A stretch of DNA of 58,198 bases from Bradyrhizobium jicamae (GCF_018130215.1 NZ_JAFCKQ010000052.1:1-58198); one strand, 5' to 3'; counted from the stretch's first letter, positions 26,616 through 35,717 are shown. Numbers and translations: made by a program. Notes: a model not told the origin generated them from the letters alone.

Positions 26616-26928
26616 AAGCTCCTGATCACAACAACGCAGACTGCTCCGTCCGGGGCGAGCCGCGACAAGAACGAGGGAAGGGGACGCTGAGCTGAGGGCG
26701 CATCACGTGGGATGAAAGCGATCGAAGGACCGTGGTTCGAAAGATCGCCCCTGACCATCGTTGCGGTGCACCACAGTCGTTCCCGAGACCCTTGCCGATA
26801 TCAAACGTCCGGCCGCGCAAGCGACCGCGAGGTGGCCCGTAACGCACGGGTAAGCACTGCCCGGTCCGTGAAGTCCAGGCAGGCGGAATATCGATGTGGT
26901 TTCTGACCCGATCAGGAGGAAAGACGAG

Positions 26929-28599
26929 ATGTCTGGAACTTTAACACTCAACAAGATCACCGCCCAGCGCGGCATATCCGTCGGTGACGCTGCAAAGAAG
27001 ATTGCAGATCTCGGATGGAATCCTTCCTACGTCCAGGAAGCGATGACCTTTCCCACGGACTACAAGATCGCGAAGGCTCCGAAGGATCCGATGAAGCAGG
27101 TCCTCCGCTCCTATTTCCCGATGCAGGAGGAAAAGGATAACCGCGTCTACGGTGCGCTCGACGCTGCGCTGCGCGGCGACATGTTCCGCAACGTCGAGCC
27201 GCGGTGGGTCGAGTGGATGAAGCTGTTCCTGGCGATCATCCCATTCCCGGAAATCTCCGCAGCGCGATCCATGGCCATGGTCGGCCGCCTCGCTCCGGGT
27301 GAAGATCTCCGCACCGGATTCACGATGCAGATGGTCGACGAGTTCCGTCACTCGACGATCCAGATGAATCTCAAGAAGTGGTACATGGAGAACTACATCG
27401 ATCCGGCCGGCTTCGACATCACGGAGGAAGCGTTCGGAAAGTGCTACGCCACCACGATCGGCAGGCAGTTCGGTGAGGGCTTCATCACCGGCGACGCGAT
27501 CACCTCCGCGAACGTCTACCTGACCGTGGTTGCCGAAACGGCGTTCACCAACACATTGTTCGTCGCCATGCCATCGGAAGCCGCCCGCAACGGTGACTAT
27601 GCGCTGCCGACAGTCTTCCTGTCGGTTCAGTCGGATGAGAGCCGGCACATCGGCAACGGCCACTCGATGCTGATGTCGATGCTGAAAGAGCCGGAGAACC
27701 ATCTGCTGCTGGAGCGCGACATGCGCTACGCCTTCTGGCAGAACCACGCCATCGTCGACGCGGCGATCGGCACCTTCATCGAGTACGGCACCACGAACCG
27801 CGACAAGACCAAGGAGTCCTATGCGGAGATGTGGCACCGCTGGATCTTCGAGGACTATTATCGCACCTACATGCTGCCGCTCGAGAAGTACGGAATCAAG
27901 ATCCATCACGACGACGTGCAAACCGCCTGGAAACGACTGACCGAGAAGCATTACGTCCACAAGGTCGCGCAGTTTTTCGCGGTCGGCTGGTCGGCCAACT
28001 TCTGGCGCATCGAGGCACAGACCGACAAGGACTTCGAGTGGTTCGAGCACAAGTATCCGGGCTGGTACGCGCAGTTCGGCGATTTCTGGAAGTGGTACGA
28101 GAAGCTGTCGCACCGCGGCCAGACCAACATCCTCTTCAACAGCGATGTCGGCTACGTCTATCCGCACCGTTGCTGGTCGTGCCTGGTGCCCTGCCTGATC
28201 CGCGAGGACATGGTCACGGGCGAGATCGACGGCAAGCTCTACACGTTCGCCCACGAGCTCGATCGCTGGACGGCCGTCGAAGCCTTCGCTGGCGAGTACC
28301 AGGGGCGTCCGACCCCGGCGATGGGGCGGTTCAGCGGCCGTCGTGAATGGGAGAGCGTCTACCACAATGTGGATATCGCCGACGCCATCAAGGATCTCGG
28401 CTTCGTGCGTACGGACGGCAAGACCCTGGTCGCCCAGCCGCACCTGCGCTTCGATGAGAAGGAAATGTGGACGCTCGACGACGTCCGCGGCCACATCCTG
28501 AAGAGCCCGCTGCTCACGCTGCGCGAGATGAGCCCGGCCGACCGGGAGAAGCACCTCGCCGAGTATCGCAAGGGATTCACCATCAATCCCTGCAATTAG
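26929..28599 (+). CDS. mimA: soluble di-iron monooxygenase, hydroxylase large (alpha) subunit
   Basis: 556 aa. Oxygen-activating subunit of a propane/acetone-type (Prm/Mim) soluble di-iron monooxygenase. All six di-iron ligands can be placed: Glu108, Glu138, His141 (EFRH), Glu203, Glu237 and His240 (ESRH), with spacings 30-3-62-34-3 identical to those of methane monooxygenase hydroxylase. The start at 26929 (MSGTLTLNKITAQ) has AGGAGGA 8 nt upstream; an upstream ATG at 26896 has none. First gene of mimABCD; a stable hairpin follows in the mimA-mimB gap. The likely substrate is a short alkane, ketone or phenol-like molecule; the sequence alone does not decide. Confidence 0.95.
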   Translation: MSGTLTLNKITAQRGISVGDAAKKIADLGWNPSYVQEAMTFPTDYKIAKAPKDPMKQVLRSYFPMQEEKDNRVYGALDAALRGDMFRNVEPRWVEWMKLFLAIIPFPEISAARSMAMVGRLAPGEDLRTGFTMQMVDEFRHSTIQMNLKKWYMENYIDPAGFDITEEAFGKCYATTIGRQFGEGFITGDAITSANVYLTVVAETAFTNTLFVAMPSEAARNGDYALPTVFLSVQSDESRHIGNGHSMLMSMLKEPENHLLLERDMRYAFWQNHAIVDAAIGTFIEYGTTNRDKTKESYAEMWHRWIFEDYYRTYMLPLEKYGIKIHHDDVQTAWKRLTEKHYVHKVAQFFAVGWSANFWRIEAQTDKDFEWFEHKYPGWYAQFGDFWKWYEKLSHRGQTNILFNSDVGYVYPHRCWSCLVPCLIREDMVTGEIDGKLYTFAHELDRWTAVEAFAGEYQGRPTPAMGRFSGRREWESVYHNVDIADAIKDLGFVRTDGKTLVAQPHLRFDEKEMWTLDDVRGHILKSPLLTLREMSPADREKHLAEYRKGFTINPCN

Positions 28600-28606
28600 C
28601 CGAGAC

Positions 28607-28636
28607 GGAAGGAGCCGGCTTCGGCCGGCTCCTTCC
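28607..28636 (+). terminator. intercistronic hairpin with UUCG tetraloop after mimA
   Basis: A perfect 13-bp stem (28607-28619 with 28624-28636) closes a C(UUCG)G tetraloop, the most stable RNA loop known. No T-run follows (ccgatcg), so it is probably an mRNA 3'-end stabiliser or partial terminator rather than a full stop, since mimB lies 47 nt further on with a good ribosome site. Confidence 0.75.
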
Positions 28637-28682
28637 CGATCGATCTCCGGAAGATACGCAAGCCTTGGTTTGAGGAGGCCCT

Positions 28683-29723
28683 ATGGGCACGCCCGCTAAT
28701 GTCGTTCGCCTGCAACCGGTAGGCATAGAATTCGAGGTCGAGGAGAACGAAACCGTTCTTGACGCCGCCTTCCGCCAGGGCATCGCACTGCCGCACGGTT
28801 GCAAGGAGGGGCAGTGCTCGGCGTGCAAATGCGTTCTCACCGGAGGCGAAGTAGAACTCAAGAAGTATTCGACGTTCGCCCTCAACGAGATGGAGCGAGG
28901 CCAGGACTACATCCTGTTGTGCCGGACCTTGGCTTACTCGGACCTCGAGGTGGAGCTCCTCAACTATGACGAGGAGGTGTTGTCGAAATCGATCCCGGTC
29001 AGGGACTTCACGGGCACAGTCACGAGCGTCTCCGCACTGACCCATGACATCCGGCTCCTCGAGATTTCGCTCGAGCAACCTCTGAAGTTCTGGGCGGGTC
29101 AATATGTCGACATCACGCTCCCGGGGGCAGAGACGATTACGCGCTCGTTTTCCATGGCAAATTCGCCGATCGAGAGCGAAAAGCTCGCATTCATCATCAA
29201 AAAGTATCCGAACGGACGCTTCTCTTCCCGGCTCGACGGAGACCTCGCCGTCGGAACCGCGGTCGGACTCCGCGGACCCTACGGGACTTGCTTCCGAAGA
29301 GAAAACAGAAGCGGAGCCATAGTCCTGGTTGGCGGCGGGTCGGGAATGTCGCCGCTGTGGTCGATCCTGCATGATCACATCGCGTCTGGCGAAGCACGCC
29401 CGGTACATTTCTTCTACGGAGCACGGACGCGCAACGATCTCTTCTATGTCGATCGCTTCGCAGAGCTCGCCGCCAGGCATCCGGAGTTCAACTTCGTCCC
29501 GGTGCTGTCCCATGCGGCCGACGATACGGCCTGGGGCGGAGCAAAGGGCTTCGTGCACGAAGCCGTCGGAGCGCACCTTCGCAACGCGGGATATGGCGAA
29601 GACGTCGACGTCTATGCGTGTGGACCGTCGCCGATGATCGAGGCGCTGGTGCCAGTGCTGCAGATGAATGACGTCGAGTCGGATCGCATCTTCTTCGACA
29701 AGTTCACACCAGCCAACAACTGA
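28683..29723 (+). CDS. mimB: monooxygenase NADH reductase
   Basis: 346 aa. Transfers electrons from NADH through FAD and a [2Fe-2S] cluster to the hydroxylase. Plant-type ferredoxin domain: Cys40, Cys45, Cys48 and Cys80 (GCKEGQCSACKC, LLCR). FAD-binding RSFSMANSP near 160; NAD-binding GGGSGMSPLWSIL near 220 and CGPSPMIEAL near 315. GAGGAGG precedes the ATG. Length and domain order are those of PrmB/MimB reductases. Confidence 0.94.
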   Translation: MGTPANVVRLQPVGIEFEVEENETVLDAAFRQGIALPHGCKEGQCSACKCVLTGGEVELKKYSTFALNEMERGQDYILLCRTLAYSDLEVELLNYDEEVLSKSIPVRDFTGTVTSVSALTHDIRLLEISLEQPLKFWAGQYVDITLPGAETITRSFSMANSPIESEKLAFIIKKYPNGRFSSRLDGDLAVGTAVGLRGPYGTCFRRENRSGAIVLVGGGSGMSPLWSILHDHIASGEARPVHFFYGARTRNDLFYVDRFAELAARHPEFNFVPVLSHAADDTAWGGAKGFVHEAVGAHLRNAGYGEDVDVYACGPSPMIEALVPVLQMNDVESDRIFFDKFTPANN

Positions 29724-29781
29724 GAGTTCCGCTAGCGAGCATGCCTTTTGTAGAGCCCACCAAGGGAGGAGGAAGACGACC

Positions 29782-30852
29782 ATGACTGCCGTTCAAAGTG
29801 TTCCAGCGAAATCCGGTGCAGCAGGCGCTGCGGTATTTCCGGATTCGGACAGCCGCAAGTACCGCTATTTCGAGCCCCGCAGCAAGCGGGCGACCCACTA
29901 TGAGGACGTGACCGTAGACGTTCAGCCCGATCCGGAGCGCTATTTGCTGCAGGACTGGATCATTTCCTTCCCCAACGGGAAAGGGGCCTACACCAAGGAC
30001 AACACAGCCGCGCTGAGCTCGAGCTGGCATGCGTTCCGTGCGCCCGACCAGGAGTGGGAGCGCACCCACTACCAACGTCAATCCAAGATCGAGACCATGG
30101 TCCAATCGGTGATCGCCAACGGCCGCAAGTCCGGTGCGCCGAAGGGCTTCGACAAGGCCTGGGTCAAGATCCTGCAAAACCACCTCGGCGCGTGGAAACA
30201 CGCCGAGTTCGGGCTCGGCACGTCGCTGATGCAGGCCCAGCGCTACGGCTACACCCAGATGATCAACAACGCGACCCTAACGAACTCGTCCTACAAGCTT
30301 CGTCTGGCCCAGGACATCACGCTCTATCTCGCTGAGATCGGAATGGATATTCCAGGCTTCGACGACGCCGCGGGCAAGCGGGCGTGGCTGGAGGACAAGG
30401 GCTGGCAGGGCACCCGCGAAGCGATCGAATCGATCATGGGGTCGGCTGACTACCTCGAGCAGTACTTCGCCACCAACATCGTGTTCGAGCCGCTGGTTGG
30501 CGAGTTGTTCCGCAGCGGCTTCCTGATGCAGGTCGGCTCGCCGAACGGCGATTTCATCACGCCGGCGGTCATCTCGGCAGCCGAGGCCGACTATGAGCGC
30601 AATCTCGCCAACACCATCGACCTGATGCATCTGCTGGTGACCGACAATCAGCATGCCGCGCACAACAAGAAGTTGTTCCAGGGTTGGGTTAACAAGCACG
30701 TGGCGCTGGCCGGCAAGGCGGCCACCGGGCTGCAGCCGATCTGGTCGCAGCCGCATTCGAAGCCGGTGCAGTACGCCGACGTCCGCGCGCAGTCGGTCGA
30801 ACGCATCAAGAAGATTCTCGGCGAGCTCGGCCTCGTCCTTCCCAAGGAGTAA
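29782..30852 (+). CDS. mimC: soluble di-iron monooxygenase, hydroxylase small (beta) subunit
   Basis: 356 aa. Structural ferritin-fold partner of MimA without the metal-binding EXXH pairs. Begins MTAVQSVPAKSGAAG. Typical beta-subunit words: SRKYRYFEPRSKRATHYEDV near 25, HLGAWKHAEFGLGTSLM near 137 and GSADYLEQYFATNIVFEPLV near 220. AGGAGGAAG lies 8 nt upstream of the chosen ATG, while the longer open frame begins inside mimB. Third gene of the operon. Confidence 0.93.
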   Translation: MTAVQSVPAKSGAAGAAVFPDSDSRKYRYFEPRSKRATHYEDVTVDVQPDPERYLLQDWIISFPNGKGAYTKDNTAALSSSWHAFRAPDQEWERTHYQRQSKIETMVQSVIANGRKSGAPKGFDKAWVKILQNHLGAWKHAEFGLGTSLMQAQRYGYTQMINNATLTNSSYKLRLAQDITLYLAEIGMDIPGFDDAAGKRAWLEDKGWQGTREAIESIMGSADYLEQYFATNIVFEPLVGELFRSGFLMQVGSPNGDFITPAVISAAEADYERNLANTIDLMHLLVTDNQHAAHNKKLFQGWVNKHVALAGKAATGLQPIWSQPHSKPVQYADVRAQSVERIKKILGELGLVLPKE

Positions 30853-30858
30853 ATTGCA

Positions 30859-31230
30859 ATGTCCGTCGCTTCTAGAAGTGCAACCAACCAGAACATCTTC
30901 CAGAAGATGGGAGATCTCCGTTTCGAGCAGACGATCTCCCATCAGTGCGGTGTCACCATGAATGACAGCGTCGAGGCGCGCGCCATCGCTGAATTCATGG
31001 GCAAGAAGCCGAAGGTGACCGTGACGTACCAGCCGGCCCTGATCCGCATCGACGGCGAGGGCAAGCTGATCTTCAAGATGGATGAGATCAGCGACATCCT
31101 CGGAAAGGACATGACGGCCGAGATATTCGAGGTGAATACCTCGACCCACTACGGCCGGATGGTGCGCATCGACGACAATACGGTGACCCTGTTCGGAAAC
31201 ATGGACGAGGTGTTCGAATATATCGAGTGA
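30859..31230 (+). CDS. mimD: monooxygenase coupling/effector protein (MmoB/DmpM family)
   Basis: 123 aa. Cofactor-free regulatory protein that docks on the hydroxylase and times electron and oxygen access. Begins MSVASRSATNQNIFQKMG; the MmoB/DmpM core is residues about 30-115, with CGVTMNDSVEARAIAEFM near 30 and KMDEISDILGKDMTAEIF near 72. Starts 6 nt after the mimC stop. The last of the four structural genes; a hairpin follows. Confidence 0.93.
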   Translation: MSVASRSATNQNIFQKMGDLRFEQTISHQCGVTMNDSVEARAIAEFMGKKPKVTVTYQPALIRIDGEGKLIFKMDEISDILGKDMTAEIFEVNTSTHYGRMVRIDDNTVTLFGNMDEVFEYIE

Positions 31231-31243
31231 GGCTCCCTGACTC

Positions 31244-31271
31244 GGGGCCGCATCGTCAACCGTGCGGCCCC
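31244..31271 (+). terminator. intercistronic hairpin after mimD
   Basis: A perfect 9-bp GC-rich stem, GGGGCCGCA (31244-31252) with TGCGGCCCC (31263-31271) and a 10-nt loop, lies between mimD and the amidohydrolase. No U-tract. It probably lowers transcription or protects the upstream message at the end of the structural-gene block. Confidence 0.6.
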
Positions 31272-31343
31272 ACCGCTTCCAAATCGTTCGCGCTACGGCG
31301 CCTCGATCGATCGAACAGAGCTTATCAATTCCTGGAGAATGTC

Positions 31344-32366
31344 ATGTTCATAACTCCCACGGGCGAGGAAGTCTTCGTCATCGACGGTCACACCCACTTC
31401 TGGGACGGTAGTCCGGCGAATCAACTCAACGTTCACGGCAAGCAGTTCATTGATTGCTTCTATGCCTACCACACCTCACTCAGTCCAAAGGACAAGCTCT
31501 GGCCCAAGGACCAGTTCGAGAAATACAGCGCGGAACAGATGTACCGCGATCTGTTCGTCGACGGCCCGGACGACATGGCCATCGTGCAGTCGACCTATCT
31601 CACGGAATTCTACAAGAACGGCTTCAACACCATCGACCGCAACGCAGAGATGGCGAAGGCGTACAAGGATCGATTCATCGTCAACGGCGCCTTTGACCCG
31701 CGCGACGGCGAGCGAGCGCTCGAATACATTCACTACATGAAGGAAACGTTCGGCATCAAGGGCGTCAAGCTCTACACCGCCGAGTGGAAGGGCGAGTCGC
31801 GGGGCTGGAAGCTCACCGACCCGAACGCTTATCGTTGCTTCGAGCTCTGCCAGAAGCTCGGCATCACGAATATCCACGTCCACAAGGGGCCAACCATCAT
31901 CCCGTTGGACAAGGATGCATTCGACGTTCACGACGTCGATCACGCGGCGACCGATTTCCAGGGCCTGAATTTCATCATCGAGCATTGCGGGCTGCCCAGA
32001 CTCGACGATTTCTGCTGGATCGCCGTCCAGGAGACCAACGTCTATGGCGGCCTCGCGGTCGCGCTTCCGTTCATTCACGGACGTCCCCGGTATTTCGCGG
32101 AAGTGATCAGCGAATTGCTGTTCTGGGTTGGCGAGGACAAGATCCTGTTCGGTAGCGACTATGCCATCTGGACGCCCCGCTGGCTGGTCGAGAAGTTCTG
32201 GAATTTCGAGCTGCCCGAGGATCTCAAGCAGGAGCACGGTGTCGATCTGACGCCGCAGGCCAAGAAGAAGATCCTCGGCCTCAACGCTGCGCGGCTTTAT
32301 GGCGTGGATGTCGAGGCGCAGAAGGCAAAGCTTGCAAAGGGTGCCTACGCGGCCGCGGCAGGATGA
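31344..32366 (+). CDS. amidohydrolase-family protein of the monooxygenase operon
   Basis: 340 aa, Amidohydro_2 family (metal-dependent TIM-barrel hydrolase or decarboxylase). The metal motif FVIDGHTHFWDG is at residues about 10-21; further conserved points are LGITNIHVHKGP near 178, FIIEHCGLPRLD near 215 and ILFGSDYAIWTPR near 270 with the late Asp. The start at 31344 (MFITPTGEEVF) has GGAG 7 nt upstream. Homologues are regular members of propane/acetone monooxygenase operons (established association), but their reaction is not known to me. Confidence 0.88.
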   Translation: MFITPTGEEVFVIDGHTHFWDGSPANQLNVHGKQFIDCFYAYHTSLSPKDKLWPKDQFEKYSAEQMYRDLFVDGPDDMAIVQSTYLTEFYKNGFNTIDRNAEMAKAYKDRFIVNGAFDPRDGERALEYIHYMKETFGIKGVKLYTAEWKGESRGWKLTDPNAYRCFELCQKLGITNIHVHKGPTIIPLDKDAFDVHDVDHAATDFQGLNFIIEHCGLPRLDDFCWIAVQETNVYGGLAVALPFIHGRPRYFAEVISELLFWVGEDKILFGSDYAIWTPRWLVEKFWNFELPEDLKQEHGVDLTPQAKKKILGLNAARLYGVDVEAQKAKLAKGAYAAAAG

Positions 32367-32372
32367 CATCAC

Positions 32373-33173
32373 ATGAATGCGCCTCTCCTGAAATGTGATC
32401 GGAGGACCAGCGAGGTGTGGCAGCGCCTCGCGTCGGTCACAGACCCCGAACTCGACGAGTCCGTGACCGATCTCGGATTCGTCGAGCATGTTACCGTCGA
32501 TGATGATGGCGATGTCGATATCGTCTTTCGGTTGCCGACCTACTGGTGTTCGGCGAACTTCGCGTTCCTCATGGCCGACGACATGCGCCGGGCGGTGTCG
32601 TCGCTGCCGTGGGTTCGCAAGGCGCGGCCACAGCTTCGGGACCACATGGTCGCGGAGCAGATCAACCTTGGTGTTCGCGAAGGCAGGTCGTTTGCCGACT
32701 CCCTCAAGGAGTTTGCGCCCGGAGGTTCGCTCGACGAATTGCGGGACAAGTTCCGCCGCAAGGCGTTCGAGCGGCGCCAGGAGGTCATGATTCTGGCCTT
32801 GCGTGGGCTTGGTTATGAGGATCCGGCGATCTGCCGCATGAATCTGGGTAGCTTCGACGAGGTCGAGTTCACTTCGGCGGAAGTCGCGCGCCAGAAACCC
32901 CGCTATCGCGACCTTCTGATTGAAACGGGCCTGGCCTGTCTCCCGGAGGATCGCGCGTTCGTGGCCTACGAGGGGGGCCCCATCAAACGGCACGAACTGG
33001 TGTCCTATCTCCAGCGGCTGCGGGGCGTGCGCATCAATATGGAGTTCAACAGCTCATTGTGCAGAGGCTTGCTTGCCGTGCGCAATCGCGAACCCGTCGA
33101 CGGCAAGGCTGAACCCACGCGATCACCTTGCGGGGGCTGCGGCAGCTGTGCGGTTCCATCAGGCGGGCAGTGA
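32373..33173 (+). CDS. DUF59/MIP18-type Fe-S assembly protein with C-terminal Cys motif
   Basis: 266 aa. Residues 10-85 match the DUF59/MIP18 (FeS_assembly_P) fold (TDPELDESVTDLGFVEHV, then RLPTYWCSANFAFLM). The middle is helical and charged with no named domain. The tail has SPCGGCGSCAVPSGGQ, a CxxCxxC metal-binding motif. Starts 6 nt after the amidohydrolase. Probably helps deliver iron or an Fe-S unit to the di-iron hydroxylase or reductase; inference from fold and operon. Confidence 0.82.
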   Translation: MNAPLLKCDRRTSEVWQRLASVTDPELDESVTDLGFVEHVTVDDDGDVDIVFRLPTYWCSANFAFLMADDMRRAVSSLPWVRKARPQLRDHMVAEQINLGVREGRSFADSLKEFAPGGSLDELRDKFRRKAFERRQEVMILALRGLGYEDPAICRMNLGSFDEVEFTSAEVARQKPRYRDLLIETGLACLPEDRAFVAYEGGPIKRHELVSYLQRLRGVRINMEFNSSLCRGLLAVRNREPVDGKAEPTRSPCGGCGSCAVPSGGQ

Positions 33174-33294
33174 GCATGGAGAAGCATGCAATCGCCCTGG
33201 CGTCCCGCCTGGTCGCGGCTAGTGCCAAGAACCGGAGCGGTCAGCAAGTCCGCCCAGCCAGACAACAAGATCCGACCGCTTGGGAGTGAAGCCA

Positions 33295-34926
33295 ATGCCG
33301 AAGGTGTTACTACATCATATCGAAGCCCGCCGTGCTCTTGCGCGCGGGGTCCAGAAGCTTGCGGCGGCGGTCGAATCGACCCTCGGTCCCAAGGGCATGA
33401 ATGCGATGGTCGACAGGCCGATCGGTACGCCCATCGTCTCGCGCGATGGCGTCACCATTGCTTCTGAGATCGAACTGCCCGATCGCTTCGAGAACATGGG
33501 TGCGCAGGTGGTGCGCGAGGTCTCGATGCAGACCAACGAAGTCGCCGGCGACGGTACCACCACCGCCATGGTGCTCGCAAATGGCCTCATCCAGGGAGGC
33601 GTTGCGGCACTGGAGCGTGGCGCCAAGGCCGTCGATCTCTGCAAAGGGATCGACCGGGCCGTCGAGGTTGTCGTCGAAGCCCTGAAGAACTCGGCAATTG
33701 CCGTTTCGGACCGCAAGACACTGGAGGCGGTGGCCACGATCGCGTCGACCGACGCCCATCTGGGCGGTTTGATTGCGGAGGCAGTCCAGCGCGTCGGCAA
33801 GGATGGCATCATCAGTTCCGACTACGGGCTGACGACCAGCACGACGCTCGAAGTCGTCGAAGGCATGTCATTCGATCGCGGCTACATCTCGCACCACATG
33901 GTGACGGATGTCGAAAAGATGGAAGTGGTGCTCGATCAGCCCTACATTCTCCTGACCGACCTGAAAATCAAATCGCCGCCGGAACTGGCGGCGGTGCGTG
34001 CGACGGTCGCTGCGACCGGGCGGCCGCTTGTCATCGTCGCCGAAGAGATTGCGCCGGAGGTGGTGGTCACGCTGCTTGGCGATGACAATCGCGGCAGGAT
34101 TCTGGTGGTCAATCCGCCTGATTATGGTCACTGGCGCAAGGCGATGATGGACGATCTCGCCATCATCACCGGGGGACGAGTCATCGCGCGCGAGCTTGGT
34201 GGCAGGCTGGAAGAGACCAGCCTTGCGGATCTCGGCACGGCACGGCAGGTGCGGGCGAGTGCGCGCGAAACGGTGGTCATTCGCGGCGGCGGCGACGATG
34301 CGGCGATCGCGGCGCGGCGCCAGCAGGTGGCGAAGCAGCACGATCTGGCACCGCCGAACATCGAGCAGGACAAGCTCAAGGAGCGCCTGGCTAAGCTGTC
34401 GGGCGGGACCGCCGTGATCCTGGCAGGCGGCGTCACTCCGGTCGAGCAGAAACGGACGATCCAGTTGATCGACGATGCGCTCAGTGCGGCGCGGGCCGCG
34501 GCCGAGGAGGGTATCGTGCCCGGTGGCGGCACGGCGTTGGCGCAGTGCGCGCCGGTGGTGGCGCGCACGCTCGGCAACATCAATGGCGATCTGGGTGAGG
34601 GCATCAAGCTGGTGCGTGAAACCCTATCGCGTCCTGCCGCCTTCATCGCACGGAATGCCGGCCATGATGCGGAGAAGGTCGTGGCCGATCTGCAGAGCTC
34701 CCGGTCGGGTGTCGGGTTCGATGCCGCCAACGGTGTATTCATCGACATGGTGTCAGCCGGCATCGTCGACCCCGTCCGGGTGACCTATACAGCGCTTCGA
34801 AACGCCGCTTCCGTCGCGACCCTGGTGCTGACCACCAACACGCTGATTGCCGATGTGCCGGAGTACATCGATCCGACGCAGGGGCCGGCGCTGGGCGGTG
34901 GGGCGGAGAAGCTTGGACGCGCATGA
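33295..34926 (+). CDS. mimG: operon-specific GroEL-like chaperonin
   Basis: 543 aa, 60-kDa chaperonin. ATP-binding words are intact (STLGPKGMNAMV, RDGVTIASEIEL, EVAGDGTTTAMVLANGL). It differs from housekeeping GroEL in its shortened start (MPKVLLHHIEARRAL) and in lacking the GGM-rich tail, ending GGGAEKLGRA. Such paralogues (MimG) are required for correct folding of the MimA hydroxylase in mycobacteria (established knowledge). The ATG at 33295 is chosen over a TTG 15 nt upstream because of GGGAG. No groES lies next to it, so it presumably uses the housekeeping co-chaperonin. Confidence 0.93.
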   Translation: MPKVLLHHIEARRALARGVQKLAAAVESTLGPKGMNAMVDRPIGTPIVSRDGVTIASEIELPDRFENMGAQVVREVSMQTNEVAGDGTTTAMVLANGLIQGGVAALERGAKAVDLCKGIDRAVEVVVEALKNSAIAVSDRKTLEAVATIASTDAHLGGLIAEAVQRVGKDGIISSDYGLTTSTTLEVVEGMSFDRGYISHHMVTDVEKMEVVLDQPYILLTDLKIKSPPELAAVRATVAATGRPLVIVAEEIAPEVVVTLLGDDNRGRILVVNPPDYGHWRKAMMDDLAIITGGRVIARELGGRLEETSLADLGTARQVRASARETVVIRGGGDDAAIAARRQQVAKQHDLAPPNIEQDKLKERLAKLSGGTAVILAGGVTPVEQKRTIQLIDDALSAARAAAEEGIVPGGGTALAQCAPVVARTLGNINGDLGEGIKLVRETLSRPAAFIARNAGHDAEKVVADLQSSRSGVGFDAANGVFIDMVSAGIVDPVRVTYTALRNAASVATLVLTTNTLIADVPEYIDPTQGPALGGGAEKLGRA

Positions 34927-34954
34927 GGCATGTGTACGCGGTCCGCGTTCCGCC

Positions 34955-34976
34955 GCGCCGTCTCAGCAGACGGCGC
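34955..34976 (+). terminator. intercistronic hairpin between groEL-like gene and aquaporin
   Basis: A perfect 9-bp stem GCGCCGTCT (34955-34963) with AGACGGCGC (34968-34976) and a CAGC loop. No T-run follows. Third strong hairpin of the operon, again at a module boundary. Confidence 0.6.
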
Positions 34977-35036
34977 CGGCGGCGGCCAGGGAGACAGAGG
35001 CCTCGATTTCGAAGTCATGATCAAGGAGGGGGAGCT

Positions 35037-35717
35037 ATGCAGAAGTATGTTGCGGAATTTATCGGTACGTTCGCGCTGGTGTTCTTTGGCTGTGCGACCG
35101 TGATCTTCATGCGGGCCGAGGTCGGCTTGCTGGGCGTGGCGTTCGCATTCGGCCTGTCCGTGGTCGCAATGGCCTATTCGATCGGACATATCTCCGGTGC
35201 TCATCTCAATCCGGCCGTCAGCCTCGGGATGCTCGTCGCCGGACGGATGTCGCCGCGGGATTTCTCGGGCTATATCGTTGCGCAGTTCATCGGAGGGATT
35301 GCGGCTGCAGTCGTGCTGTACCTCATCGCAGAAGGCAAGGTCGGAGGCTACGACGTCGCGGCGAACGGCTTTGGCCAGAATGGCTGGGGTCAATACGGCG
35401 TTCTCTCCGCGTTCGTTTTCGAAGCGTCGGCAACCTTCCTGTTTCTTACGGTGATCCTGGGGGCGACGCAAAACGGAGCGACATCTGCCTATGCGGGGTT
35501 GGTGATCGGTCTCACCTTGGTCGCGATCCATCTCGCCGGCATCGCCGTATCGGGCTCGTCGGTCAATCCAGCGCGCTCGCTGGGGCCAGCATTGTTTGCG
35601 GGTTCCGACGCGCTGTCACAGGTGTGGCTCTATTTTGTGGCGCCTTGCCTGGGGGCCGCATTGTCCGGCTACGTCTTCAAGGCGGGGGTGACGCGCCAGG
35701 TGGTGGCGACCGCGTGA
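35037..35717 (+). CDS. aquaporin, AqpZ-like (MIP family)
   Basis: 226 aa, six membrane helices with the two NPA half-helices: GAHLNPAVSLG near residue 60 and GSSVNPARSLGPAL near 182. The filter His (AIHLAGI) and the Arg after the second NPA are kept as in water-selective AqpZ; by eye the position of the filter Phe is Tyr (VAMAYSIGH) and that of the filter Thr is Ser. The start at 35037 (MQKYVAEFIGTFA) follows GGAGGGGGAG. It sits between the chaperonin and the regulator; whether it moves water or a small neutral substrate or product (for example an alcohol or ketone) is open. Confidence 0.9.
   Translation: MQKYVAEFIGTFALVFFGCATVIFMRAEVGLLGVAFAFGLSVVAMAYSIGHISGAHLNPAVSLGMLVAGRMSPRDFSGYIVAQFIGGIAAAVVLYLIAEGKVGGYDVAANGFGQNGWGQYGVLSAFVFEASATFLFLTVILGATQNGATSAYAGLVIGLTLVAIHLAGIAVSGSSVNPARSLGPALFAGSDALSQVWLYFVAPCLGAALSGYVFKAGVTRQVVATA

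Noticed and set aside
26941..28554. 537-codon open frame antisense to mimA
   Set aside because: Shadow frame caused by strong third-position GC bias; composition rich in Arg, Val, Asp and His without any family motif, and the opposite strand encodes all six di-iron ligands.
31476..32993. 505-codon frame opposite the amidohydrolase and DUF59 genes
   Set aside because: No motif, shadow composition, and the plus-strand genes are convincing.
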